Shown here: one piece after another, positions 7,609-17,132 of the stretch
How the letters are laid out: every line of letters begins with the position of its first letter
How positions within the stretch are numbered: position 1 is the stretch's first letter
NCBI GenBank assembly: GCA_000697455.1
Contig: JNET01034974.1
Location: 1-19,147 of the forward strand
Length of the DNA stretch: 19,147 nt
From: Basidiobolus heterosporus B8920
Lineage: Eukaryota > Basidiobolomycota > Basidiobolomycetes > Basidiobolales > Basidiobolaceae
Reading direction: 5' to 3'
Notes under the pieces: model-generated
The model's input: the letters and a program-made list of their open reading frames with translations, nothing else
Database searches by the model: none
Told to the model about the DNA's origin: nothing
Made by a program: the position numbers and the translations under genes

Positions 7609-9025
7609 ATGGTATAGTAGTGTAAGATCATGGTGACGTTGATATTGAAGGGAAACTAATCGAAACATTTTCTCAAGTTTAAGATAAATTCCTTGGTGGT
7701 GATAATATTAGTATTGTCTGGTGTCACTTCAGGTTTAGGTGGCATATGTAAAAACTATGGATCGCCGTGTCCTCAGAGTGCCCCCTGTTGTTTAGATGGA
7801 TGGTGTAGTAGCGATCCAAAATCCTGTGGCGCAGGCTGTCAATCAGAAAATAGCTTTACCCCAGAATCATGTTTACCTAAGCCACTTTGTGTCAGCTTTA
7901 GAGAAGAATTTGACTCTCCTAAACTAGCCCAGCTGGCCAACTTCACTGGAGATCCGAAAGTGGCAGACTGGACTTCGGATTTTCTGCCGGACAACACGGA
8001 AGTTGAAAACGGGAATCTGGTGCTAAGCATGAAGCTCTCTCAGAACAAAAATGAATTCGGAAGGCACCAGGGTTTCGGTGCCACCATCTCCTCAGTGAGG
8101 TAAGAATAAAAGCAAAATGAACACCGGACGCACGTCTTCCTAATATCGCACAATATAGATGGATTGAGTACGGTACAATTACTGCCCGCATTAAAACGGC
8201 ATCGACATCAGTGGGCATAGTATCATCATTTATTGTAGGTCATCAGAGCCTCATTGGATATGTGTGCACATCTTTAATTTGCTTATTTGCAGACACGAAA
8301 TCTCTTTGGAGACGAGATTGACTTCGAATGGGTTGGAAAGAATCCTAGTGAGGTGCAGCAAAACTTCTACTACGACAACATACTAAACTACACGAATGCT
8401 CGATTCACTGTGATCGATTCCAATACCTCAGAAAACTATCACGTCTATACTATTGATTGGCAGCCAGACTACTTGAGGTAAGAATTCTTCGTGTATCCGG
8501 TTGACTAGGTTCTCGTGATGTTGATATAGATTCAATGCTAGGTGGCTGATTGATGGTCAGGAGCTCCGTGTTCTTAAGCGTAACGACACCTGGGATCCCA
8601 AACTCCAGAAATTCAAGTACCCAAACAGACCGCAAAGAGTTCAGTTTAGTTTATGGGATGGAGGTCAAGGGCCTGAAGGAACTATGCTGTGGGCAGGCGG
8701 GCGTACCAACTGGTCCGATCCAAAAACTATCTATAAAATGTATATCGATTGGGTAGATATCCAATGCAAGTACAACGGAAATGAAACGATGCCCTGGCCA
8801 AATACAGTCAATCCTACCATCACTCCAAGTGTACTGGGCCCTACGAGTATCACTGGTTCCCCGGTCACCCCATCCGTTGAGGTTGCCATACTACCTGCAA
8901 GCTCGACTCGCATCGTGAATGACTCGGTGGCAGGTTTACCCACTGAAAATTACTCAGGTAAAAATACCATCGATCGGATGTGTCTAAGCAGCATGTTTGT
9001 TATTATATTCTATTATACTGTGTAG
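7609..9025 (+). CDS. secreted GH16 (CRH-like) cell-wall glycosidase with cysteine-rich module, probably GPI-anchored (389 aa)
   Basis: A GH16 enzyme of the CRH type, which cross-links chitin to beta-glucan in the fungal wall. Exons: 7609-7611 (ATG only), 7678-8099, 8159-8234, 8293-8477 and 8542-9025. A signal peptide (residues 1-22, core SLVVIILVLSGVTSG) precedes a cysteine-rich chitin-binding-like module (Cys 25, 32, 38, 39, 44, 51, 55, 66). The GH16 domain has the catalytic signature DEIDFEWVG with Glu175, Asp177 and Glu179. Further GH16 landmarks are NYHVYTIDW, RWLIDG and FSLWDGG. A Thr/Ser/Pro-rich stretch with several N-x-S/T sites leads to a hydrophobic C-terminus (MFVIIFYYTV), typical of a GPI signal. 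The one-codon first exon is inferred: the module's own exon has no in-frame ATG, while ATG|GTATAG, a CTAAT branch site and an AG at 7677 (or 7683) give a good signal peptide. GH16 identity is firm. Confidence 0.85.
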
Positions 9026-9071
9026 TTTGAATGTTAAGTATATTCCATTAAGAAATCCATATCCTTGATTT

Positions 9072-9077
9072 AATAAA
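9072..9077 (+). terminator. poly(A) signal candidate for GH16
   Basis: AATAAA lies 47 bp after the GH16 stop in the 158-bp gap between the convergent GH16 and ALDH6 genes. Confidence 0.45.
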
Positions 9078-9090
9078 TTCTGAGTAATGA

Positions 9091-9096
9091 TTTATT
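9091..9096 (-). terminator. poly(A) signal candidate for ALDH6
   Basis: On the minus strand this reads AATAAA, 88 bp after the ALDH6 stop. The two signals face each other only about 14 bp apart, so the convergent transcripts probably overlap at their 3' ends. Confidence 0.4.
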
Positions 9097-9183
9097 TGGA
9101 ATGACAATATGATTGCTGCGAGTTGTGCAATAAAATGATGATAAGACTAGAGCATGCAGAGTGTCCAGGAAAACTGATGCTGC

Positions 9184-10987
9184 TTAGTTCATCGTTGGCA
9201 TGTTAACGCTATTTAATCCAGCCTCAGCATCTTCAGAACGCCACAACGAAGTGACAGTCTTAATGGAGGTATAGAACTGAAGACCACTTTTACCATAGAA
9301 ATTCAAGTCACCCATAATGGAGCCACGCGATCCGGTGAATGAGAACATGGGTAGTGGGACTGGAATTGGTACATTAATACCGACCTGGCCTACATCAATT
9401 TCCTCTTGGAACTTGCGTGCAATAGAGCCTGATCTGGTGAAAATGGCAGTACCGTTGCCGTAACGATTTTTGTTGATGATATCAATGGCTTCCTCCATAG
9501 TATCAACATTCAAGCACACCAAAACCGGGCCAAAGATTTCTTCTTGATAGCACTTCATGTTGGTCTTGACATCCGATATGATCGTAGGGCCAACGAAGTT
9601 ACCATTTTCATACTTGGGTACTTTAATACCACGACCATCGAGAAGCAGGCTGGCTCCTTCATCCACACCAGACTGGATCAATGACTCGACGCGTTCCTTG
9701 GCTTGAACAGTAATAACTGGGCCAAGATCGGTATCAGGCTCAAAGCCACCAGAAACCTTAAGTTTTTGAGCACGTTCAATCAATTCAGGCAACCATTCCT
9801 TTGATTTACCAACAAAGATAGCGGTAGAAAGAGCCATACAGCGTTGGCCAGCAGCCCCAAATGCCGCTCCGGTAAGCTGGTTTAGAACATGGTTCTTGTC
9901 GGCATCAGGCATGATAACTCCATGGTTCTTGGCACCCAAGTTGGCTTGAACTCGCTTTCCGTTAGCACTACCACGATTGTATATGTATTTTCCAGCGTGA
10001 TCAGAACCCACAAAGCTAATAGCCTTGATATTAGGATCATCGCAAAGGAAGTTGACAGTATCGACACTACCGTGAACAACATTAAGAACACCCTTAGGGA
10101 TACCAACTTGCTCGGCTAATTCAGCCAGGATCATCATGGCTCCAGGATCACGTTCGGAAGGCTTGATGATACAGGTGTTACCACAAGCGATGGACAGTGG
10201 GAACATCCAGAGGGGAATCATCGCCGGGAAATTGAAAGGAGCAATACCAGCGGTTACTCCCAAGGGCTCTTTAATAGTGTAAGTATCCATATCTTTGGAG
10301 ACGCTCAACAGCTCGCCCTTCATGTAGTCAGTAATGCCGCAAGCATGCTCGACGACCTCTATCAGATTAATGTAAAGATATTAGTTTAGTTTGCTACGTA
10401 AAGTATATGATATATGACTGTCGATCACTTACGTAATCCTCTGAGAACATCACCCTGTGCGTCTTTAAAGGTCTTTCCTTGCTCCGTAACAATAGAGCTC
10501 GCAATACGATCCTACATTGAAAGTAACGTTTAGCTCTCATTAATCAGGGTAAATGATACCAATAGAATTCAGTAATAACCGTACCATGTTTTCGCGAATA
10601 GCTAATTGAAGATCCAAGATTTTTCTTTGTCTTGAAAGAAGAGAAGTTTTCCTCCAAGTTTTGAAAGTATCCTGAGCAACGCGAGAAGCTTCCTTCAATT
10701 CTTCTGGAGTTGATTGAGGGACTCTGGAGACGATATCTTGAGTAGCAGGGTTTCGAAGCTCGATCCATTCGTTAGTTTGGGATTCGATGAACTCACCATT
10801 GATATACATTTTGGTGGTGGGCTCAGTACCAGTAGACAACTTCCGTAAAAGTGAAACAGCGGGCAGCCTCTTGATGCTGTTGGTCTGGCGTAAACTACAA
10901 GAAAGTGTCAGAGCATCAATTGGACCTATATATTGTAAGCTGATTAGAGACTTACCCGAGGGAAGCAGCTTTCGATACAAGAACCAT
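9184..10987 (-). CDS. ALDH6A1: methylmalonate-semialdehyde dehydrogenase, mitochondrial (ALDH6 family, 531 aa)
   Basis: A CoA-dependent aldehyde dehydrogenase of the valine, pyrimidine and propionate pathways, converting (methyl)malonate semialdehyde to propionyl-/acetyl-CoA. Exons: 10987-10956, 10894-10585, 10511-10433 and 10358-9184. The N-terminus ([20 protein letters not shown]) is rich in Arg, Lys and Ser and lacks acidic residues, as in a mitochondrial presequence. The family start [11 protein letters not shown] and [12 protein letters not shown] are present. NAD-binding landmarks are [12 protein letters not shown] and [15 protein letters not shown]. The motif [18 protein letters not shown] is typical of ALDH6, and the catalytic Cys314 sits in [11 protein letters not shown]. 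The end ([20 protein letters not shown]) is intact, and the length fits the family (about 535 in human). A TATA element lies 112 bp upstream. Very secure; intron borders agree in phase. Confidence 0.95.
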
Positions 10988-11098
10988 GTTTTTGATTAGA
11001 GACAAGAGCGAGATAATAGACTGGAGGAGAAGTTGAGAGGTTCCAAAGGCAGTCACTGAGGAAGATTGCTTGTTAGGCTTTCTTGTCGCGAAGCCACA

Positions 11099-11105
11099 AT
11101 ATATA
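11099..11105 (-). promoter_or_regulatory. TATA-like element of ALDH6
   Basis: TATATAT on the minus strand, about 112 bp before the ATG at 10987. Position and strand fit the other TATA genes in this window. Confidence 0.5.
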
Positions 11106-11337
11106 CGTTTAGCGAGAGGCAAAAGACTCAAGAGTATGGGAAAAAGTGGTGTGACTGTGCATCAAAGGTCATAGGGGAATCTAATAACAATTGAATTCAA
11201 GATTAAAATAGCCGTTCCGTCATTCTATTCGTTCGGGGATACGCTTATTTGACTAGAAATGGATGAAAGTCACACATCCATGAATTGATCAGTTATTGAT
11301 CGAGTTTTGATCGGTAACTCATATGGTGTGCCACTGA

Positions 11338-11990
11338 TTTCAGTGGAATTGGTAGAATTACCTGAAGTCAAGCAAGAAAGTAAACATGATATTATTGAAC
11401 CTTAAAAGTGGCTCACAAATGTCAGGGGTAATCAATTTCCAATCATTGATGGCCAATTATTACTCCTGTGTGAATTTGGTCCCAATAATGCATCTAGTCA
11501 AAAGTTGAAAGGTACCAAAATATGCTCTGTAAACGTATGGCGATCTGAATAAAATCATTCAAAGGACATTATGCTTACCAAGCCACTCTTGGTACCCAGC
11601 CACCGTGAGAACATCCAAACTTATTCCACTTGGGCCGGATTATGTGTACATGAAGAATGTGTCATTGAAGTGCGTATGCACTCTGGTCAATGGCACAAAT
11701 TATCGGGATTGAATTCAATACTCCCCTCTATCTTATGACTTTATGGCACAGTGTGTGAATTCTTGTCCATTGCCCAAATAATTAAGGTTAAAGTACTTCG
11801 TTACCGAGATATCTGTTACTCCTCATATTCCTCATTTGACTCACTCTATTAGTGAAATAAAGTGATGATCTCTTGTGTGACTTCTTCCATAGAAGCCCAA
11901 ACATCCACATCTGTTTGTATGTTCAAGTTACGGGACATGTAATGATTTGTTTAACTCGAATTATATTGAAGCAGTGCGATTGATTTGTGA
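11338..11990 (+). pseudogene. possible decayed reading frame, family unknown
   Basis: One plus-strand frame over roughly 210 codons contains only about half a dozen stops, fewer than random AT-rich DNA should have. The conceptual peptide has protein-like composition with Trp, Cys and His spread through it. I recognise no family, so it may be an old host gene copy, an element fossil, or chance. No intron model rescued it by eye. Confidence 0.2.
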
Positions 11991-12174
11991 ATTCTAGGTA
12001 GGGTAGGGAAATGTGAGGTTGGTGATTATTAGATAATTTTCATACATAGGGTAAATGGGAAAGGGTCGATTTGTTAAGGCGAAATGTGTATAATGTGTTC
12101 AAATACAGGCAACACTGCTAATTGTGATGGAAGGACTGTTGAAGATGTGAGTTGGACTATAAGCATCGTAAACT

Positions 12175-15100
12175 TTACAAATAACCCATATCGTTCAATG
12201 CCTTTCTTTTTTGAACATCGATTGAGTTCCACAAATTGTTTCTGATCTCGTCGCTTAATCCACCGAGGATGGCTTTGAGTGAGTTCACCATACGTGCAGC
12301 AAGCTCAGCAGAAAGAATGGCTGCAACCAATGTATCAGTAAAGATGGTGACCAGTTTGGGAATGTTTTCGTTGTTAGCACCCAATATGGCAGGATGGTGA
12401 GCATCCAAAAGGTCCAAGAGGTAGGTGTAAACATGAGGGGCTTCCTCTTCGTCGTTCTCAATGGGCAAGGAGGCAAACCAGGCAGGAAGTACAGTGTTAA
12501 CATCGAATTTACTGCTGTTGTACTTGCAGACCTTAGCAACGGCTGAGATCGCATTTTCAGTAACGTAAATGTTCTCAGAGTCACGTGCATTTGGTGCGTT
12601 GATCAATTGGAAGAGTGGAGTAATGGCAGCGAAGCAAGCATCGGCATATTCGGGGCCACCGAACTGAGCACACATACCAATACCATAGGCAGCAGCCTGT
12701 CTGACATCCACAGCGGAATCCAACAAAGATTGAACCATAGCTTGCAAGAAGTGACCTTGGTATCTGTATGAAGTAGGTCCAGTGAATTCTACCAAATCAT
12801 CAAAGATGCAAATGGCCCATTGCTTGCTACCAGAGTGGTTAAGAGTGAGGAACTGAGAAGTAAGAGGCAAAAGTTGTTCAAAATAAGGCAAGTAAGCAGC
12901 ACCATGGGTCTTAAGAACTGTGTGGATGGCCTTGGATAATTCACCGAGCATGGCTTCCTCAGTGGCCTCTTCTTCCAAGATGATTTCCTCATCTTCAGGA
13001 TCGTAATCCTCACCATGCTTGCTTTGTTCTCTAGCCTCTAGGCGATTCTTGTATTCTTCAAGCTGTGAGACAGTAGCCTTGGTGAAAATTTCCATCTGAG
13101 AAGCATCCATGGAGTTGTTGCCAACTGTTTCAAGAGATTCATAGTAAGCAATGAACAATTGGATCAGATAACTGGGGTCGCTCTCGTTCATAATAGCTTC
13201 AGTGATCTTTTGAGAAACCAATTGCCACATCTTGGCGAGATATTCAGAATTGGGCTGAGCCAACTTGGCACAGTTCAAGAGCTGTGGGATAGTGGCAGCG
13301 GCAGCGTGGCGAACGCCATCGTGGAAATAGAATCTAAGTAGGGGCAAAACAATTTCCAAAACCTTTTCGGTGTAAGGAGAGAAGCCAGCACCAAGTTCGC
13401 GAGAATAGCAAATGAACATCTCGACAGCAGTACACTTCTCTTCAAGCACAGTGGTCTTGATACCAATTTGTTGGCCGTTTACGCCAACAAATTCCCAGCC
13501 GTCTTCAGGAGAGTACTGGGATTCAATATCATCCTCTTGGTCCAAGACAGCAAAGTCAGGCTTAAGCTGGGCTGATTGAAGGAGGGGAGGCATGACCACA
13601 GGCAAGTAAGGAATGAAGTCTTGGCCAAGAACCTTACAAACTCTAGCCCATGCGGCAAGAAGGTAAGAGACTTGTGGATCATCAGCTTCGGTAACTGACT
13701 CTTGGGTTTTAACCAACAAGTCAATAAATTCAGGGGCATTAGGAGCAAAGGCCTCCTTCCCAACAGCCAAAGCAATCAAACTGGCACATTCCATAGCCTT
13801 TCCTCTAAGAAGTCTATATTCCTTTTGAGTGGCTTGACGGAGAACGTTAATAAGAAGAGGCATAATGGCAGAGTAGTATTTGACAAATCTGTCCTCGGCA
13901 CTGTCAGCAACGGTGGCAATAGTGGTAATAGCCTGTTCTTGAACATAGGTCTTGTTGGAATGAAGAAGAGTCAAAAGTCTCTCGAAGATAGTATCAAGAT
14001 AAGGCTCCAAGATCTTCTTGGTAGCTGCCTCACAGAAATTGACCATAGCAGCTGCAGCATGAGCTTGGACTCTAGGGCAAGTGGTATCATCCATAACTGG
14101 GACTAAATTGGTTAAGATTGGCTCATGGAATTTCTTTTGAAGAGTGTTTGCGAAATCGGTGGACATTTGACCAATGGCATTACAAGCAGCGTAACGGACT
14201 CTGGGATGTTGATCACGAAGATAAGGAATGACAAGGTTGATGACTTTATCCAATTCAGCCTCCATAATTTTAGCACAACCTTCACCGATAGCAGAGACGG
14301 CCATTAATGCAGCATGACGTTGTTCCCATTTGTCAGATCCAAGCATTGAAGGAATGAATTGGAATGAAACAGGGAGAACTTGTTTACCACCAAGGTAGCG
14401 AGCAAGTCTATCCATAGCATGTTCACCAATTACATAATTTTCATCATTGTCCTCATCATCAAGATCATCGGTATTGTACCAGTCCTGATCGTCTTCCAAG
14501 TCGGTCATCATCTCCAGAGCAACAGGAATGATCATACCGCAGAAGTTAGGTGTCTTTCTACTCATACCAGGGGCAGTTTCTGCGAGAGTTAATAGCAATT
14601 CAAGAGCAGTCTGGCGAGTGGTGTCCTCTAAGCTACTATCTTTCATGATTTGGACCATGAAGTTAAGAAGCTGAGGCATGACAGGTCTGAAAGGCTTGGT
14701 GTGGCTTTCACCCAATTCAATAAGAACACTAATAGCGTCTGTTAAGTTGGTTTCGTCCTTTTGAGTATACAAAGGCTCGAGAACAGCGAGCATTTGAGGC
14801 ATGAGAGATGCTAAAGCATTCTTAGATTGAGGGTCGGCTTCAAGCATATAAGATACAGAAGCCTTCAATGCAGCAACACGGACTCCGACACTCTGGGGAT
14901 CTTGAAGACCAGTGGTGAAAGCACCCTTAAGACCATCGGTATGTTGATCAGCAATCAGGTATGGAACGGCAGCAAAAATACGATATGCAGCTTCTCTGTG
15001 ATCAGGAGAAGGAGATTTGCTGCATTCAAAAAGGGCAGGCAAAATTTCGTTCCACTGCTCCCCTCTTGAAAGAGCACCTTTGACAACTTCAGAGATAGTA

Positions 15101-15556
15101 TCACAAAGCTTGTGACGAACTGTGACATCAGTTTCAGAAGATAATGATTGTAGAAGTTCTTTTTTGGTAATGTCGCGAGTATCGGGTTGCACAATGTCCC
15201 AGGGAGATACCATATTATCGCTAGATTTTTGGTTGGGAAGTGGTTTGAACGAAAGACGACGAAGGAGCACAGCAGAAAATGAACGAAGCTAATGCAGTCG
15301 AATATAATAGCAAAGGGAGGTAAGCTTAAAAAGTTATGGAGTGATATTGGGTAAGCTTCAATAAACATACGTGGACATCCTCGCTTGTGCGGATAAGCTG
15401 GACAAGTGCCTGCAAAAGCATATCAGGTTGTTGAACAGCCCAGAAGGTGTTCAAGTGGTCTTCAGCATGAGAACGCAACATATTGTCATTAGAAACGAGA
15501 CTCTTCAAGAGCTCGACTAGCTGACTGATGATATCGGGACTTACGCTAGTAGTCAT
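12175..15556 (-). CDS. KAP121: importin subunit beta-3 (Kap121/Pse1/IPO5 family), 1099 aa
   Basis: A karyopherin-beta nuclear import receptor for ribosomal proteins, histones and other cargo, acting at the nuclear pore with Ran. Two coding exons: 15556-15371 (62 codons) and 15288-12175 (1037 codons plus stop), joined by an 82-nt phase-0 intron (GTATGT...TTAG). The protein is a chain of HEAT repeats. Family landmarks include HLRSFSAVLLRRLS near residue 62, VTLRHKLCDTISE-like repeats and the acidic loop DLEDDQDWYNTDDLDDED. Also present are MAVSAIGEGC, DQHPRVRYAACNAIGQMSTD, VQAHAAAAMVNF, RLLRGKAMECASLIALAVGKE, EDGWEFV, LLRFYFHDGVRHAAAATIPQ and QWAICIFDDL. The length matches yeast Kap121 (1089) and human IPO5 (about 1097). 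No breaks are seen. A probable 64-nt 5'-leader intron precedes the ATG. Divergent from the SANT gene. Very secure. Confidence 0.96.
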
Positions 15557-15562
15557 TATACA

Positions 15563-15626
15563 CTACCAAACAAATTAAGTGGATTAGCAACCGTAAAGTC
15601 TCTGGAGAATCTGGCACATTACTTAC
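15563..15626 (-). other. probable 5'-leader intron of the importin gene
   Basis: GTAAGTAATG donor at 15626, CTAAT branch-like site, and TTTGGTAG acceptor ending at 15563, 64 nt long. This size and these signals match the coding introns of the window. Not proven without transcripts. Confidence 0.5.
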
Positions 15627-15895
15627 CAATTATTAAAAATAAACAAAGCGTAATAAGATAATAAAGACAAGACCGGTGTTTGTAAGAAAATATGAATTGT
15701 TGTGGTAATCCAACCGGTCAACGCTGTAAAGCAAGGAAGATTCCGGCGAAAAAAAAGAATTTAACATTATGGACCATACTTATCAACCAATCACCGTTAG
15801 TACGATGTCGTAGGAGAAAAAAAACATTAAGTGCTACAACAAATAATTAGAAAAAAAGAAAAAGTAACAGTTAGTAGTAGGTTTCCTATCAAAGA

Positions 15896-15907
15896 TTAGG
15901 GTTAGGG
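15896..15907. promoter_or_regulatory. telobox TTAGGGTTAGGG in the importin/SANT promoter
   Basis: Two exact telomere-type units, followed by GGCTAG. The same motif occurs in the NEDD8/SMN promoter (2753-2764). Confidence 0.6.
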
Positions 15908-16135
15908 CTAGAGATCCTATACTTGATCAAAACTCAAGTACCAATCTTTTTCGTTGCATATTGTCTGTCAGCTGATGTTATACATGTAACCTATATATTT
16001 GTCCTTTTAACCACCATGTTTATTTATTTTTTTAATCACTGTCAATACTGTAAACATCGATTGATCACAAGTTTATGCCTTTTTCTCAAATAAACATAAG
16101 GTAACATTATTGACTTCACTGCAACATTTTGTATA

Positions 16136-16863
16136 ATGATGACAACCATAACCGACACAAAGCCTGGATTGGATGTGATGGAAGTAGATGATGGCCATGA
16201 TAGCAACCTAATCAAAGAAAACGACCCTCCAATTGAAGAGAAAAAGCCAGAAATCTCCAAGGAACTTCTAGAACGTCAAGAGTGGATAAAGAGCATGAGA
16301 CTAAAATTCTGCGTACGTCCCGAGTTTGAAGTGACGAAAAACATCATCCACGAAGATGGGATGCTAAATCAAGAGTTTGTTTACTTCATTACCTTTACCA
16401 GAGTATGGAATTCTTATGTTTTCTCAAAAGATACTTTCTACCCCCTAAGGGAGCCAAACTCGAATCTGAGCCTGAACGCAAATGGACAGAAACTGAGCGT
16501 AATCTGCTTATCCAAGGAATACAGCAATACGGTATTGGCCACTTTCGTGAAATTTCCGAAGCTTTACTTCCTCAATGGGTATGTACATAGTCCTATGATA
16601 TTGCATAGAGCTTCAACATAATTCAGCGTTTATCCTGTTTGTAGAGCGGTAACGATTTGCGTGTGAAAAGTATGCGTTTGATGGGTCGCCAAAACCTCCA
16701 ATTGTATAAAGATTGGAAGGGCAGTCTTGAAGATATTGAACGAGAATACGAGCGTAACAAAGCTATTGGCTTAAAGTATAATACTTGGAAGAACAGCACA
16801 CTAGTCTACGATGACGCCGGGCTAGTTCTCAAGGCCATTGAGGAATCGGAACCAAAGCCATGA
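16136..16863 (+). CDS. SANT/Myb-domain protein (204 aa)
   Basis: Exons: 16136-16402, 16450-16578 and 16645-16863, with phase-0 introns of 47 and 66 nt. The N-terminus (1-45) is acidic and probably disordered. The next 45 residues (LLERQEWIKSMRLKFCVRPE onward) look folded. A SANT/Myb-like helix set follows at about 99-132: RKWTETERNLLIQGIQQYGI, then GHFREISEALLPQW. The C-terminal part has a distinctive basic and aromatic block (DLRVKSMRLMGRQNLQLY, DIEREYERNKAIGLKY, NTWKNSTLVYDDAGLVLKAI). I recall similar blocks in uncharacterised fungal SANT proteins but cannot name one with a known function. A DNA- or histone-binding nuclear role follows from the SANT fold and is inferred. The first intron is short, but the frames join cleanly. 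Convergent with the hexokinase gene. Confidence 0.8.
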
Positions 16864-17132
16864 TTGCTCAAGAGTTTGCTTGATTGTATAGATAATTTAT
16901 GTAAACAAGTGTTCTTGCAAATTCCTAAATATAAGATCATGATCAGTAGATAGATCCATTCAAGTCAGTTTGTAGTTTCCCTTCGATTTGCTCGAACATT
17001 TATTAAAACCAACGATGGTCCAAAAAGACAAGGTTGATGAGATTTCACATAAACGTGGATTAAGGAACACATCAAAATGATAGGGGGCTATGTATATGGT
17101 TAATCTCGCAAATTATACAATACGTAAGCTTA
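16864..17132. other. convergent intergenic gap SANT/hexokinase
   Basis: A 269-bp gap holding the 3' flanks of both genes. It is AT-rich with no gene seen. Confidence 0.5.

Larger units (their letters stand above)
10988..12174. other. 1.2-kb intergenic region: ALDH6 promoter, importin 3' flank and a low-stop frame of unknown origin
   Basis: The left 120 bp hold the ALDH6 leader and TATA box. The middle has no convincing gene. At 11338-11990 one plus-strand frame shows clearly fewer stops than expected for AT-rich DNA and could be a decayed gene (listed separately). Small inverted repeats occur: ATGGATG/CATCCAT at 11259-11281 and CCACTGA/TCAGTGG at 11331-11346. Three TTGATC words sit close together at about 11284-11311. 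The right end is the 3' flank of the importin gene. Confidence 0.5.
15557..16135. promoter_or_regulatory. divergent promoter region importin/SANT with leader intron and telobox
   Basis: This 579-bp gap holds the starts of both genes. On the minus strand a probable leader intron of the importin (15626-15563) has donor GTAAGT, branch-like CTAAT and acceptor TAG, ending 6 nt before the ATG. A TTAGGGTTAGGG motif followed by CTAG lies at 15896-15911. Poly-A runs occur at about 15748-15870. A TATATATT lies at 15992-15999, about 137 bp before the SANT-gene ATG, and could act as its TATA box. No other gene is seen. Confidence 0.55.

Noticed and set aside
11259-11346. Small inverted repeats as ends of a MITE
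   Set aside because: The stems are only 7 bp, with no target-site duplication or matching distant copy seen.
13702-14106. 134-codon plus-strand frame
   Set aside because: It is antisense to conserved HEAT repeats of the importin and looks like a codon-bias shadow.
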